Source of the DNA: Lindgomyces ingoldianus
Lineage: Eukaryota; Ascomycota; Dothideomycetes; Pleosporales; Lindgomycetaceae
Assembly (NCBI RefSeq): GCF_010093535.1
Contig: NW_022985173.1
Span: forward strand, 353,919-417,918
DNA: 64,000 nucleotides
Direction of reading: 5' to 3'
Notes under the pieces: model-generated
Seen by the model: only the letters and a program-made list of their open reading frames with translations
Databases searched by the model: none
What the model was told of the DNA's origin: nothing
Made by a program: the position numbers and the translations under genes
Shown here: positions 10,975-22,366 of the stretch, one piece after another
Layout of the letters: the number at the start of each line of letters is the position of its first letter
Position numbering within the stretch: the first letter of the stretch is position 1

Positions 10975-12012
10975 ATGCCTCCCCGAATACGACTCTGGCC
11001 ACGCGTAATCTGTCTGCGCACTACCCCCGCCAAACCTCCACCCACTCTTCACTGCAGCTACGCCTCCATGGCCACCGTCATAACCACTCCCGCACCCCCC
11101 CTAGGCCAGGCTATCCGCTCAGCATCCCCGGTTCTACGCTATCCCCCAACCCAACCACCGTCCTACAAACCCCCCGAAGTCCGCAAAACCCAACTCCACC
11201 GCCAATACCAATCACTCCTCAAATCCTCGCCTCTGATCCTCTTGTTCCAACACAACAATCTCCTCGCTGTAGAATGGATGAGTATACGCCGAGAACTCGC
11301 ATCCGCACTAGCGAAGACAGATGCTGAGCGTCAAGCCGCCGGATCTGAAGATATCTTCGGCTCGCAAATTAAAATCCAGATTATCCAGACGGGGATATTC
11401 GCCAGCGCGTTGCGAGTCGTCGAGTTCTTCCCCCCTTCAGAGGATCCGCTCAATCATGCCCAAAATTCCAGTAATCTGAAATCGCAGTCGAGCTTGAAAA
11501 TCCCAAGCACGACCGCGAAGCCCGAAGACGCAAGATTCACTCACGGCCTCTCTCGGCACGCACACGAAGTCGCGTCGAACAAAAAACTCAAACTCGAGCT
11601 CGATCCTCTGCTCTCCGGACCCCTGGCTATCATCGCCTTTCCCACCGTCTCCCCACAACACCTCAAAACGGTGCTCTCGATTCTCTCCCCATCGCCTGAT
11701 TTCCCTGCGCCGAGGAGGAAAGCGAATCCAGATTACCACGAGCCTTCCGTCCAGTCTGGACTCCAGAAACTGATGTTGTTGGGCGTGAGGGTAGAAGGCA
11801 AGGTTTTTGATCAGGAGGGTGCGAAATGGGTTGGAGGGATTGAGGGTGGGATTGATGGGCTTAGGGCACAGTTGGTGGCTGTGTTGCAAGGGGTTGGGGC
11901 GGGTGTTACGAATACCCTGGAGAGCGCGAGTAGGAATTTGTATTTTACAGTTGAGGGGCGGAGGATGGATATGGAGCGGAAAGAGAAGGGAGAGGAAGAG
12001 GAAGAGAAGTAG
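10975..12012 (+). CDS. Mitochondrial large-subunit ribosomal protein uL10m (L10 / yeast Mrpl11 family)
   Basis: Stalk-base protein of the mitochondrial ribosome. A single exon gives 345 residues from the ATG at 10975. The start is chosen because the first 32 residues (MPPRIRLWPRVICLRTTPAK) are a textbook basic, acid-free import signal, and there is no in-frame ATG upstream although the frame stays open back to about 10798. The core block reads KTQLHRQYQSLLKSSPLILL, FQHNNLLAVEWMSIRREL, then QTGIFASALRVVEFF, as in fungal mitochondrial L10. The middle is low complexity; the segment GPLAIIAFPTVSPQHLKTVL matches the second conserved block. The last 20 residues are highly acidic and basic (MDMERKEKGEEEEEK). 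The antisense frame of 208 codons at 11437-12063 is a shadow. Confidence 0.88.
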   Translation: MPPRIRLWPRVICLRTTPAKPPPTLHCSYASMATVITTPAPPLGQAIRSASPVLRYPPTQPPSYKPPEVRKTQLHRQYQSLLKSSPLILLFQHNNLLAVEWMSIRRELASALAKTDAERQAAGSEDIFGSQIKIQIIQTGIFASALRVVEFFPPSEDPLNHAQNSSNLKSQSSLKIPSTTAKPEDARFTHGLSRHAHEVASNKKLKLELDPLLSGPLAIIAFPTVSPQHLKTVLSILSPSPDFPAPRRKANPDYHEPSVQSGLQKLMLLGVRVEGKVFDQEGAKWVGGIEGGIDGLRAQLVAVLQGVGAGVTNTLESASRNLYFTVEGRRMDMERKEKGEEEEEK

Positions 12013-12239
12013 TGGATTGAAAGGGAGAATAAGGATTTTGTAAGTGTACTGTACATGTATCAAACATTTCAGGAGTCAATTCAGCAAGCCCCAGCCCTAC
12101 AATGATCACTAAGAAGGTTGCTGGATTCTCAAAGCCTGATGAAGGTGAAATATATGGTATCTCGGTATCTTGGTATCCCTGCTAATCCCCAACCAAAGGC
12201 TTAAAAGCAGAACATATAAGAAGTATAGAGGAACCCAGT

Positions 12240-13864
12240 TTACCGATCATCTTTGTCAGGTTTCCTCCTCTGCCTCGTACTCTTCTTCCCCTGGACCGCA
12301 GTCTCGTCTTCTTCTTCATCCCTTCCTTTGACTAGATCCTGGTCCAGGCCCCACTCCTCTCTGTCGTACCAATCCTCGCCATCGCTCATCTCACCAACAT
12401 GTCCCTCTGCTTTCGACCATTTGAGCACGTCCTGTCGCATGCGCTCGCCTTCCATCATACCAGTGTAGAGTTCTGTAGCCGCCCTTGAAATCTCTTCTTG
12501 CTTTTGGACGAAGGCAAGGAGAAGCATGCGGGTGTCTTCGGCTTCAGCTGGAGGCAAGCCAAAGTCGCGGTCAGGGAGGGAGTCGGCAGGGAAAGTGAAG
12601 AGCGGGTGGATAGGATTCACGACGCTGGAGGGGGTTGAAGGAGGGGAGGGAGATGCGGCTTGTGCTCGTGCGCGCGTTGTCATGCGATGGGCGGTTTGTT
12701 GCGATGCTGTGTCAGAGCCGTCGTCTGCTGGCGAAAGTGGTCGTTCGCCGTTGACATGCTGTCCGTTTTGGTCTGCTGTGTGATGCTTGGCCTCCCCATT
12801 GGTGGCGGGTGCTGGGACGCCATTCCGAGCAGTAGAGATGTCTATTCCTGCGCCATTGCTCTTCGGATCATGGCCAGCTTCGCCGACTCTTTGGGTCGTG
12901 CTATTCGGCTGGCCTATGTCCTCCATTGGGACATCCTGAGTGGTATTTGATATCACTTCCGTCTGAGTGTCGTCCATGTAATCGGGATCTGGTCCTCGCC
13001 GAGGAGATAAATGAACAGGGCTCTGGACTCGGACTCCATTTGCACGTCCGTTCACAAGACTTTCCCTCGGTGGCTGAGAATGTTCACCACTGCCCATGTC
13101 AGAAAACCCACCCGGTACCCATGAGACGTCGCCTTGAAGCTTGGTGAACAGATTTTTCGCGCGCCAGAGAGATATGCGCTCCTTGCGTGCCATAGTGCCC
13201 GCTTCACTCGTCAAATTTGTAAGATGTTTTGAGGTGTATGGGATGCTTAACGCAGGGTGGGAAGGCAGTTCGGCCGCCGAGGTGAGTGGCGCGAGCAGAT
13301 CTAGACGACACTGTTGGCTACCGTAATTCTTCCAAAACAGCGATTGGACTTACTTTCTAGATGTATTTCCGCGTATGGGTTCTCCTCCACAGTCGAGAGA
13401 TCGTCCTCGTCTTCATATTCGTCACCAGGCTCAACGACGTCGCCGTCAGGGTCGAATCGCGGAGGGTTGCACTGAAGGATGTATCTATAATAGCCGGCGT
13501 GCTCGATGCGCTGGGTGGCGTTAACATGGCTGAAAGTGTGTAGGGCTCGTGAGGTCCACTCCAGCCGGCCAAGGGTGTAGCCAGCATAGAGGGGAAGAAC
13601 ACACCTTCTTGTACGGAGGAGGGTCTGATGCGGATTCTTGCTTCCCGGAACGAGGGTACTGGGCCTTACGCTTCAGGCTCTGCATGCGATGGTTGTAGGG
13701 TGTGTCGCCCTCGTCTGAGTCGGAAGCTATTATGACGGGTGAGCCATTTGCAAAGGCGCTGCAATTTGGGCCTGTTGCCAGTTCTTACAGTCATCTCTCT
13801 TTAGTATTCGTCTCTTCATGCTGAAAATAGTGTCAATAATCTGCTGCTGCTGTGACCCGGCCAT
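12240..13864 (-). CDS. RXT2: Rxt2-like subunit of the Rpd3L histone deacetylase complex
   Basis: Predicted nuclear chromatin factor. Exons 13864-13789, 13726-13605, 13510-13354 and 13300-12240 give about 471 residues. The N-terminus SMKRRILKRDDSSDSDEGD and the block RIEHAGYYRYILQCNPPRFD, then EENPYAEIHLENLLAPLTS, match the RXT2 N-terminal domain (PF08595). They are followed by LTSEAGTMARKERISLWRAK, the strongest part of the family signature. The C-terminal half is disordered and Ser/Pro/Asp-rich; it ends in a basic run (KKSTRQRRKPDKDDR). The acceptor before exon 3 was chosen to preserve YKK-RIEHAGY; other CAG sites nearby are possible. The gene is divergent to the TRAPPC11-like gene and convergent with uL10m. 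The Met at 12679 starts no separate gene. Confidence 0.85.
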
Positions 13865-14313
13865 GGTGACGGAGGGTCCTTGCAGGGCCTAGCAAGAAAT
13901 TGGGTCGGAGGTGGGCTGGGGAGTGCTGGCACGGGCTGGGGAGCGCCTGGATTGCCAGCGCGTTGGCGGAGAGATATGCGCAAGATCCGGGCGCTGAAGA
14001 GTAGTCTTTAGACTGCGCGCGATGAGAGTGAGTTATGGGGTGAGGAGTGATTGTGGGCGCGTGGGTGGAGCTCTGGAAGGGATCCCGGAGCGGAGAGCGC
14101 AACACGTGCGGCTTGGCGTCGGTGCGTGAAGGTCCGCAAGCCGATCACCGCCCACGTGAACTTATGGCATCCAGTGCTGGTGTGCATCATAGCGAGCTGG
14201 CCAGCTTCGTGGTACATACTCTCGTTGGACAGCCTTTCTGACAACCCAACCTGCTCTAACTGCGGCCGATCTTTCCACACTTCATGGAGACGTAGGTAGC
14301 TCCTCACGCAGAG
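13865..14313. promoter_or_regulatory. Bidirectional promoter between RXT2-like and TRAPPC11-like genes, two CACGTG sites
   Basis: 449 bp between divergent starts. Two perfect CACGTG E-box palindromes lie at 14103-14108 and 14153-14158, 50 bp apart. CACGTG is the core of Cbf1/bHLH sites in fungi; binding is inferred only. Confidence 0.55.
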
Positions 14314-17300
14314 ATGGATGCATATCCACCCGAATACGTCCTTCACAACCTCCCGTTTATCGTCCTCTCTGGCCTAGAAGCCAAACCAGAGCTTGAATCG
14401 CTTCCCGATATCCAACATGTCATGCCCGGCAGGGCTGCCACCACTGTCAATTCAGAGATACCCCCTGTAACCGGCAAGCGTGCACAACTATTGCGTTCAG
14501 AATTTCTTGCCGCTGATGAAAGCGATGCCCCATGGAACGGGCGTACGCGCAAGGGAAACCTATTAGGATTCAGGCTACGGGCAGTAGGGAGGGTAGGTCA
14601 GGAGCCCGGGTGCATTGGAGTGTCTTCTCGAACACCTGGGTGCTAACGTATTGAAGCATTTCCAATTTCCTCCTCGGAAAGCTGACCCCCCTACCTTGTC
14701 TGGCCTGATATCTCCCCCTGGCAGCCCCACGATTGCACCCACTACGTCGTGGATCCTGCACTCCCCAATATCGCCCTTGACTCCTACCTCCTCGGTCTTT
14801 CCCGACGGGGTTCTGGCACCGTCATGGGTGGCCAAACACCAGCATTATGTTCCCTCGGTCTTCATATCCTTCTTTGCATTTACTTCTGACCCGAACTTGA
14901 ACAGCCTTCATGACAATCAGCTGAAGACGGAAATCAACAAGATCAAAGGTCAGATTCTAAAATCAGAATACCGAACGCGATATGCGGTTGTGCTTTTGAG
15001 TGACAAAACGATCCTTGAGGCTCCTGATATTGAAGAACGTCTGGCAACAATACGACGTGCTACAGGCCTCGATCCCAAGAATTCCCTGTTTTTCTTGCCG
15101 CCAAACACTTCTCAAGTCGAGCTCCGCTCCTTTGTACTCACAGTCCTTGGCACATTGCAGCCCATTTGCGTGGAATACTACAGAGACCTCACGAAACATG
15201 CGCGGAGGAAAAAGGGCAGAGGGCATGTGCCACCTCCGACCGCACCGCCCACTAGGGGCACATCGCAAACCTTGTCTCATCCGGCTTGGGGTGTGCGATA
15301 CGACTTTAAACTCGGAGTCTTTGCAGAGTTCCGCCAAGAGATGGACGCAGCGCAGAGGCACTACAACATTGCGCTGGATGGATTGTTTGGGCAAGACGGA
15401 ATCTTTGAAACTACTGCAAGCTGGTCACCAAGATGGGATGAAGTCCGGTTGCTGGCTGATGCCATTGCACTTCGACACATTCGCTGTCAACTTTGGAATA
15501 GCTATCCAACCTCCGCAGTGAAAACATGGCTGAAATACAAGATAAGATTGCGCGACTTAGTTGATCGTCGCGGAAAGGGATCATCGAACTATGGCTGGGA
15601 AGCATGGGAGTCTCGGTGGGCTAAAATCATGGCTCAGCTAATGCAGCGGGCAGAACTTCCCCTATTCAAGATCCCGCAGCCCGTCTCAGACGCCGACCCA
15701 CTAGTAGATGGAATTAATACGCTCTTTGCACCACCGGAGAAATACTTCAATGCGACAGACAAGATTGCGCCTTGGGAGCTTCTCCACCACCCTGGCTACT
15801 GGTATAAAGTCTCGGCGGACCACTCAAAAAGGCGACTAGTTCTAGCTCGAGAGATTCCTGAAGAAGATCGAACGCCACCAGGAATGTCGCCAGCTACCAA
15901 GGTCTCGAACAGAAACCAAATGTATGACCACTATCTTGTCCCCGAACCCCATCTAGAAAGTCCAATAGAAGGGACTACTGGGGGGTTCGAGCATTGGAAA
16001 GACATTGTGGAGAACCTGAACTCCGCGGCCATTGAGTTCAACGCTCGAGAACAAACTCGCAAAGTGGAGCAATTACAATTGGAAGTCTCCCGAACATTGC
16101 TCCACGTTAAGAGATACGAGGATGCTTTCAAAGTACTTCGACCCCTCTGGCAGAGCATGTCCTGGAGGTACGAAGGATGGTGGAATCTTGCGTCGGAGGT
16201 TCTCTGGGCTCTACATGAGTGCGCTCTTCGTATTCAGGATCCAGAAACATTCCTTGCCACTGAGTGGGAACTTTATTCCAAAGGTTAGTTGCGTTGCCTT
16301 GAAGTCTTCAACGACGATTCATTGTTCTTAGTAAGCAGTCACTTACAACTCTCAGTCTTTTCTGCAAAGTCTAGGTATAGACATGACTTGATGAGATGCC
16401 TTGACCAGTTTCCTCATGACAACTCGCACGGCAAGTCAAGTGTCAGCCTCAGCACCAAAGACTTTATCTCATGCTGTATGTTAGCCTTACTTCGCTGTAT
16501 ACTTATATACTAATCTTTTAGTGGACGTCTCATTTACTTTCTCGGAATTAGAAGGAAACGTTGGCGAGCCTCTCCATTCACAGATAGCAGTCACTTCAAC
16601 AGCGAGACTTGGCGCTGCTCCGATTATCTTGTCCACTCTGACGTTCCAATTCAGAGGCTGTCTTAGCGAGATCCAGTTATCCCACAAGGCCAATGAGTCG
16701 ACATCTAGGAATGCGTCTGACCTGCTCGAGTGTGTACTTGAAGAAACAACCTCATCGACTAGAAACGAACAAAAGCCTCGGTGGATTGGAAACTCTGACT
16801 TGACCATTCATCCAGGGCAGACGAAAGTCTACAGTTTCCCTATCATATTCCGTGAAGCAGGCGACGTTGATGTCGTCGGGAGTGTATTCGAGATCAACAC
16901 GGATCGATTTGATCTTGTCTGCTCACATCCTAATCTCGAGAGCGATGGTCTGCCCTTGTGGTGGCTGAAGGCTGGATCGAAGCTGAGGTCCCGGAAATTG
17001 AACAGAGAGTCTGCGATATCAGTCAAGATCTTGCCCAAGCCGCCCAAGATGGAGATCCGGTTACCGGACTTGCGCGACCACTACTACACGGACGAGCCTG
17101 TTAGTCTTGACATCGAGATCTTTAACAAGGAAGAGGAAGAAACTGAAGCCGTTGTCGAAGTGAGACTCCTTGGGCGATCAAAGGACACTCTGGCTTACTC
17201 CTGGGTTGACGGCGCCGCTTCTTCTTCACCGGGTCCAGAGGCAACCCCAGCACACCCGGCTGATGGTCCCGCAGAAGCCAACCTACCAGGCCACATTCTC

Positions 17301-18281
17301 GGCCGTCTAGCCCAGGGCGCGAGCAATACGGAGACAATTCACTTCAGAGCGCCCTCGGAGCCCTCGGACTACGCGCTGGAAGTTAAGGTTCTATACAATC
17401 TCCTCAGCGATCGAGACATACCGATATCCAAGACACTAATAGCCGACCTAGTCTTCAACGGACCATTTGAAGCAAGCTACGACTTCACGCCTCGAGTTCA
17501 TCCCGACCCCTGGCCCAGCTATTTTGCGCTCCAAGATGCTGAAACGAACGACCCAGTTGCCGGTGCTGCGTTTGGTATTGCGCAGAAATGGCATTTGAGG
17601 GCGAAAGTAGCGTCGTTTGCAGAAGATGATCTCATTATCAAAGATATGGGTCTCGAGACGCACGCCATTCATGGCGGCGCAAACTGTACTACAACAAAAG
17701 AATTCGACGGCTCAGACACGCTCATGAGCCCGCAAGATATCAGCGAACGCTCCTTCTGCCTTGATGTCCGGAAACTTAATCTCGAAGAACGGCGGGCCAC
17801 AGCTCTAGATATGAGCCTCAACATCGCATGGCAGCGCTCCAACTCCGACACTAAGTCCTCCCACCCAACAGTTACAACCAATCTCCCCATTCCTCGCATC
17901 CATATCCCTAGTAGCGAACCCCGTGTCCTCGCCACCGCCCTCTCATCCACGACAGTTCCCTCCCTCATCCATATGGACTACACACTCGAGAATCCCACGA
18001 TGCATTTCCTGACTTTTGAGCTGAGTATGGAGGCGAGTGAGGAGTTTGGCTTCAGTGGGCCGAAGTTGAGGAGTTTGCATCTGTTGCCGATGAGTCGGCA
18101 GACGGTCAGGTATAATATTTTCCCGTTAGTGAGCTTGGCCTGGGTTACGCCGCAGTTGAGGGTTGTGGATCGGTACTTTAATAAGACGTTGAAGGTGGTG
18201 GCGACGGATGGGGTGAGGGGGGATAAGAAGGGCGTCGGGGTTTGGGTGCAAGGGGATGGAGAGGAGACGGAGACGGAGTAG
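14314..18281 (+). CDS. TRAPPC11-like trafficking protein (foie gras and gryzun domains)
   Basis: Predicted subunit of the TRAPP tethering complex, working in ER-Golgi transport. Exons 14314-14592, 14657-16283, 16356-16475 and 16522-18281 give about 1261 residues, near the usual fungal size. The N-terminus MDAYPPEYVLHNLPFIVLSG is typical. Residues around 270-560 match the foie gras domain: GVRYDFKLGVFAEFRQEMD, then AAQRHYNIALDGLFG, then IRCQLWN. Before the last junctions comes the helical repeat AFKVLRPLWQSMSWRYEGWW. Exon 3 contributes YRHDLMRCLDQF. Exon 4 is rich in beta strands and ends as a gryzun-type region (SGPKLRSLHLLPMSRQTVRY). The introns of 64, 72 and 46 bp all keep phase. Alternative names used for the family are Trs130-like or C7orf-type; I judge TRAPPC11 best. 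Confidence 0.88.
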
Positions 18282-18811
18282 TGATTTGAGGGATTAGGGG
18301 GCTGGAGTTTTCGGGGGGGCAATGAGAAAGGGCTTGGTGTAGGGGGGTCAGGTGGGCTTGTCTAGTTGAGACATATGGTCTGGCCGTCTTAGATGATAAT
18401 GCTAGACGTGTATGACTCCAATGTGTGAGCGCCCGCTTGCTGTAGAAACATGAACTCAATACGGGCGGAGTTATCCAAGTCGACGGTACTAAACAAGAGG
18501 AATGATCGTGAGGCTCAATGCTAGCAGAGCAGATATGACCCGTCCATGTACTCGAGCACACAGAAACGCCATCTCCACACGCCTGCCTGCCAATCTAAAC
18601 CGAAAAGTATTGAGTCGAAAGAAAGAAAGCCATAGCCTTCAATTACACGCCGAATGCCGCACAAATAATGAGAAGAGAGGAAAGCCTCGAAGACATCTCG
18701 CCGACCCAAATACAAACCTAGAACGCCAAAACCAAAGCCAAAGCCCCAAGCTGCGAACGCCTTGCCTTCCCATTTTACATACTCAGCAGAACCGCCCCAG
18801 CTCAGCCCTCG
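18282..18811. other. Convergent 3' spacer between TRAPPC11-like and carrier genes
   Basis: 530 bp of presumed 3' UTRs. Overlapping frames at 18178-18561 (minus) and 18502-18870 (plus) are Pro/Ser/His-rich and have no domain. Nothing else was seen. Confidence 0.45.
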
Positions 18812-19924
18812 TCAGCATTTTTCCTCTTCCTTTTCAAGCGCATCTCTCCACCTCCCCTCCGCCCTCCTAACCAACTCCTCGTACACCGTCCATGCCAACG
18901 CCGAACTCATAGCTTTCCTAGCAATTCTAATCCCCAGGCCGTCAAAAAGACTTGCAAACCCCTCATCCCTCAACATCATCTTCGCCGCTTGCACCATATT
19001 CCCGTATTTGCCCGGCATGAGCTGGAGACGGGTTTTGATGGCATCGAAGGGGTTCGTGATGGTGGTCCCGAGGCCGGCGGCTACGAGCCCGGATAAGAAG
19101 TTTATGCCGGCGGCGGTGCTGGAGCTGAGTTTGACATTTGCATTTGTGGTAGGGCCAGTGGAGATGTTGGGCGAGGATTCTTCGATCCTAGTAGCGAGCT
19201 TCGAAAGCCGTTTTTTGGACTGCTCGTAGAAAAGCACGTATAACCCGGCGTATGGGGCGTCTCGTACAGCCGTAGCACCGAAGCCAGCAAAAAATCCGCG
19301 CAGGCCTTCGCGCATGAAAATATTCTTGGAGGCGCCATATAGCGAGGTGTAGGCGTAGAGATTGGACTCGTAGCGTACTTTTATCACTGTGATGGGCATC
19401 ATGAGGAAGCCCGCCCATGTACGTGCTACGGCGCCAGTGGCTAGGTTTGCAGTGTTGGAGAGTCTGGGGAGGGTACTTGAATGGCTGCTTTGACTTCCTC
19501 CATCTACCCCTCCTGCCCCTCCTGCTCTTGCACGCGCGACCAGACTTGCCCTAGCGACCCTCTGCCTCAATGCATTCAATCCGGAAAAATACAACGCTGA
19601 ACCGCATCCCGTCCTAAGCGTACTGGGCAATGTTCCTCTCCAGAATGTGCGTACGGGGTTTGGGCCACTAGCAATGCTCTTGATTGTCGCGAGAAGCGTG
19701 TTCTGGTGCGATTGCTGCACACGCGTCTTGAGGAGGTCGGCGGGCTGGAGGAGGACGGCCGAGAGCATGCCCGAGCTCAGGCCCGCGAAGAAGTGGACTG
19801 TGGAAGAAACGGATCAGCACAGCCGCCATTGGACCTGGGGGAGCTGTCGGGCTTGAGTGGATGCAGAGGTACTCCGAAAGAACATACAGTATGACGACGA
19901 GCGCGGTTTCTCGCCATTTGACAT
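18812..19924 (-). CDS. HEM25: Mitochondrial carrier, SLC25A38 / Hem25 type (glycine import for haem synthesis)
   Basis: Inner-membrane carrier of the SLC25 family, by homology importing glycine for 5-aminolevulinate synthesis. Exon 1 (19924-19888) encodes [12 protein letters not shown]; after a 90-bp intron, exon 2 (19797-18812) begins [20 protein letters not shown], the normal carrier start. The protein is about 340 residues in three repeats. Signatures are PADLLKTR in repeat 1, [11 protein letters not shown] in repeat 2 and [11 protein letters not shown] in repeat 3. The Thr in place of the acidic residue in repeat 2, followed by VRYES, is a recognisable SLC25A38 trait. The loop between repeats 1 and 2 is enlarged by a Gly/Ser insert ([19 protein letters not shown]). 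Without exon 1, the internal Met would give a carrier lacking the first half-helix. Confidence 0.92.
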
Positions 19925-20662
19925 TTCCGCGCCGTCGAGATGTCGATGTGGTTATGAGGCGTGAGGTGGATGTCTACTGCTCTGCATGGTGTGTTGAGCA
20001 GGGTGAGGGTAAGTCAATGAGTAATATCCGAGCTGAGGTTTTTGTCAAAGTTTATCCTGTCAGATCAGAACGGAGAATTGGGATGACGTTCTTGACCTGA
20101 TCGCCGACGCAACCCGAGGCGCCGGGACGCCGGCTTGCCGACGACTGGGTTCAGTCACACCATCTTTTGTGGTGAGTAGATGCGAGTCGGCAAGCCTCAT
20201 GGTCGTTGAGGAGGGGGAGCTGAAACTATGAGCCAAGCATTCTTCACTGGTTCCTTGACCAAGAAAAGCAAAGCACACATATATAAAACCTCAGAATCCA
20301 TTCTAATTCATTCATGCAATCATAGCCATCATAAAGACTCCCGATAATTCCAAGTCTGAGTCGTTGGTATTCCCTGAATTTTGCCTCTTCATTTCCAGCA
20401 TGCAACCATAACATCGGCCGTAAAGGGTTGGGGAAAGAGTGGATGGAGATTGTATAAACAAACTCCAAGAAGGGGAAGGGAAGGAAACTGAAATACATGT
20501 TATATGAGGTTAGAAGAGCCTAGACTAGCTCCACCTCGGGATATAAGAGACTGACCGCAAAGAAAACCCCCCACCACCTCCAAAGTCTTCCTCTTACCAG
20601 GATAAAGAAACAGAGCAAGAACAGGAGTAGGCAAGGAGAGGGAAAGAATCAAGGAAACCAAT
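19925..20662. other. Intergenic region: carrier promoter and DUF3824 gene 3' end
   Basis: About 738 bp. The right half is A/T-richer, probably the 3' UTR of the DUF3824 gene. The open frames are short and unremarkable. Confidence 0.45.
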
Positions 20663-22366
20663 CTAGTATCTCGAGCCCGGGGGCGGCCCAATCGGTGGCG
20701 GCGGCACCGCGCCATACGGGTTCGCATCTTTGTATGTCGTCGGATAGGGGTTTGCAGCTACAGGGTAGGCATACGGATTAGCCATTCCATTCCCAATACC
20801 ATGAAGGGCGTTCTGCCGGGCCTCTCTCTCGCGACGTTCTCGAGCCTTTCTCCTCTTCCTCCGGCGTGTCTCGAGCTCTTTCACACTATGTCGCTGCTCA
20901 TTCATCTCCTTCCACTCCGAGAACGCCGACTTGATGCCAAGAGCAGCGATGCCCACCGCCGCCGCATCTTGCAACATATTCTTAGACTTGCGCTTACGCG
21001 CCTCTTCGGGCGTCATTTCGCCCTCGGAGACGAGCTTGCGCCGGTTTTCAGAAGCAACCATGGACGAGTACACGCCGTGAGCGGCGTGGATCGTCGCGAC
21101 TGTAGCAAGCCCGGCAGTAAGGAGTTCCTTACCTCTCAACTTCTTGCGTCTGTACTCCATATCCGTCGTGCTCTCCGAATCCGAGCTGCTGTCCCTCTTC
21201 TTTTGCGCCTTTTTCGTCGCTAAGCTGCGGTCCGCGTTAGCTCGGGGAGCCTCCGAATAGTCATCCATACTTCGGCCCCGGCTACGGGTGCGATTGCCCC
21301 GGTTACGGGAGGGGACGTAGCTGTCTTCGCTAGAAACGCTGCGCGAACGGTCACGCTTGGAGCGAGACTTGGAGCGGACGCGGTCGTAAAGGGCTTTGCC
21401 TGCCGCAAGCACGGCTCCAGCACCGGCAACGTCACGGAGAGCGTTACCGCCTCCTTGTCCGCGTCCACGCGATTGAGAGCGTCCACGTCCGAAGATTGAC
21501 CTTGATCGAGAGCGAGAGCGAGAGCGCGAGGGAGACCTAGAGCCGTCACGGCCGCGGGACTGAGATCGAGCACTGCCGTTGGCGAGGCGATTGGCGAGTA
21601 GACCACCGATAGCTGATTCGGCGACATGTCGCTTGCTCTTCCTGTCTGGGTCTTTGTCGACAAGGCTATCGATACCGGCGGCACCGAGAGCGGCGGTTGC
21701 AATGCGTTGACCCTTCTCGCCAGTCCATGGACCGGGAGTTTTGCGGCTGCGGAATGCTTCAACGGCTCCGGCTACGAGGGCGGCTTTGGCGGCCTGCTCC
21801 CACTTCTTCTCAGTACTGCGGCGACCCCCACTCCGGCTCCGAGAGCTTGAATAGCGGCGGCGATCACCATACCTGTCGCTGTCGTAGCCACGGTGGTCAC
21901 GGTGTCGAGAACGGGATCGGCTACGACCGGTGACAGCGCCAATGACGCCTCCAAGACCGACGCCTTCGCCAATCTCTTTAAGGTTGTCGACGATTGACTT
22001 GCGGCGCTCGCGGCGTGGTCGCTCATATTCGTCAGAGTAATAGCCATCGCGGTCACGGTCGCGGCGGCGTCCGTGATCATAGCTAGCGTACGAGTACTCG
22101 TCATCGTGCTTGCGATGGTTCACCGAGCGGGCACGGCGTGGCTCATACGTCTCACGATACCTGGTCTGTCTAAACTCGGCGCCAGGGGGAGGGAAGTCGC
22201 GCGGAATGTCCTCGATGCTGTCTTCACGGGGGCGGTAGACGAGATCCCGAACGGGAGCGCCTTTTCCGCCGCGCTCGATGTAGGTCGTTTCGGCGATGTA
22301 TTCAGGCTCGCGCTCGCGAGTGCGGCGGGGACGACGCGGGCGGTCGTCGTAGCTGTACTCGGACAT
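20663..22366 (-). CDS. DUF3824-family RS-rich protein
   Basis: Function unknown; the family is restricted to filamentous fungi. A single exon gives 567 residues. The N-terminal third is Arg/Tyr/Asp-rich, followed by RRKSIVDNLKEIGEGVGLGG. Four Ala/Gly-rich hydrophobic segments then alternate with strongly basic RS stretches: KWEQAAKAALVAGAVEAF, GEKGQRIATAALGAAGID, ALRDVAGAGAVLAAGKALYD and KELLTAGLATVATIHAAHGV. The RS stretches include an uninterrupted SRSPSRSRSRSRSRS run. The C-terminus is a basic helix (RRRKRRKARERREREARQ) and a Pro/Tyr/Asn-rich tail ending PPPIGPPPGSRY. Composition suggests an RNA-associated or nuclear-speckle protein, but the Ala/Gly helices are unlike SR splicing factors, so I give no function. 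A minus-strand GTACGT in the leader near 22525-22530 may be the donor of a 5' UTR intron. Confidence 0.85.
   Translation of the reverse strand: MSEYSYDDRPRRPRRTREREPEYIAETTYIERGGKGAPVRDLVYRPREDSIEDIPRDFPPPGAEFRQTRYRETYEPRRARSVNHRKHDDEYSYASYDHGRRRDRDRDGYYSDEYERPRRERRKSIVDNLKEIGEGVGLGGVIGAVTGRSRSRSRHRDHRGYDSDRYGDRRRYSSSRSRSGGRRSTEKKWEQAAKAALVAGAVEAFRSRKTPGPWTGEKGQRIATAALGAAGIDSLVDKDPDRKSKRHVAESAIGGLLANRLANGSARSQSRGRDGSRSPSRSRSRSRSRSIFGRGRSQSRGRGQGGGNALRDVAGAGAVLAAGKALYDRVRSKSRSKRDRSRSVSSEDSYVPSRNRGNRTRSRGRSMDDYSEAPRANADRSLATKKAQKKRDSSSDSESTTDMEYRRKKLRGKELLTAGLATVATIHAAHGVYSSMVASENRRKLVSEGEMTPEEARKRKSKNMLQDAAAVGIAALGIKSAFSEWKEMNEQRHSVKELETRRRKRRKARERREREARQNALHGIGNGMANPYAYPVAANPYPTTYKDANPYGAVPPPPIGPPPGSRY

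Noticed and set aside
11437..12063. 208-codon antisense frame over uL10m
   Set aside because: Shadow of the real gene; no domain and very Pro/Leu/Arg-rich.
21220..21762. 180-codon antisense-type frame inside the DUF3824 gene
   Set aside because: Alternative frame of RS-coding repeats; repetitive codons keep all frames open.
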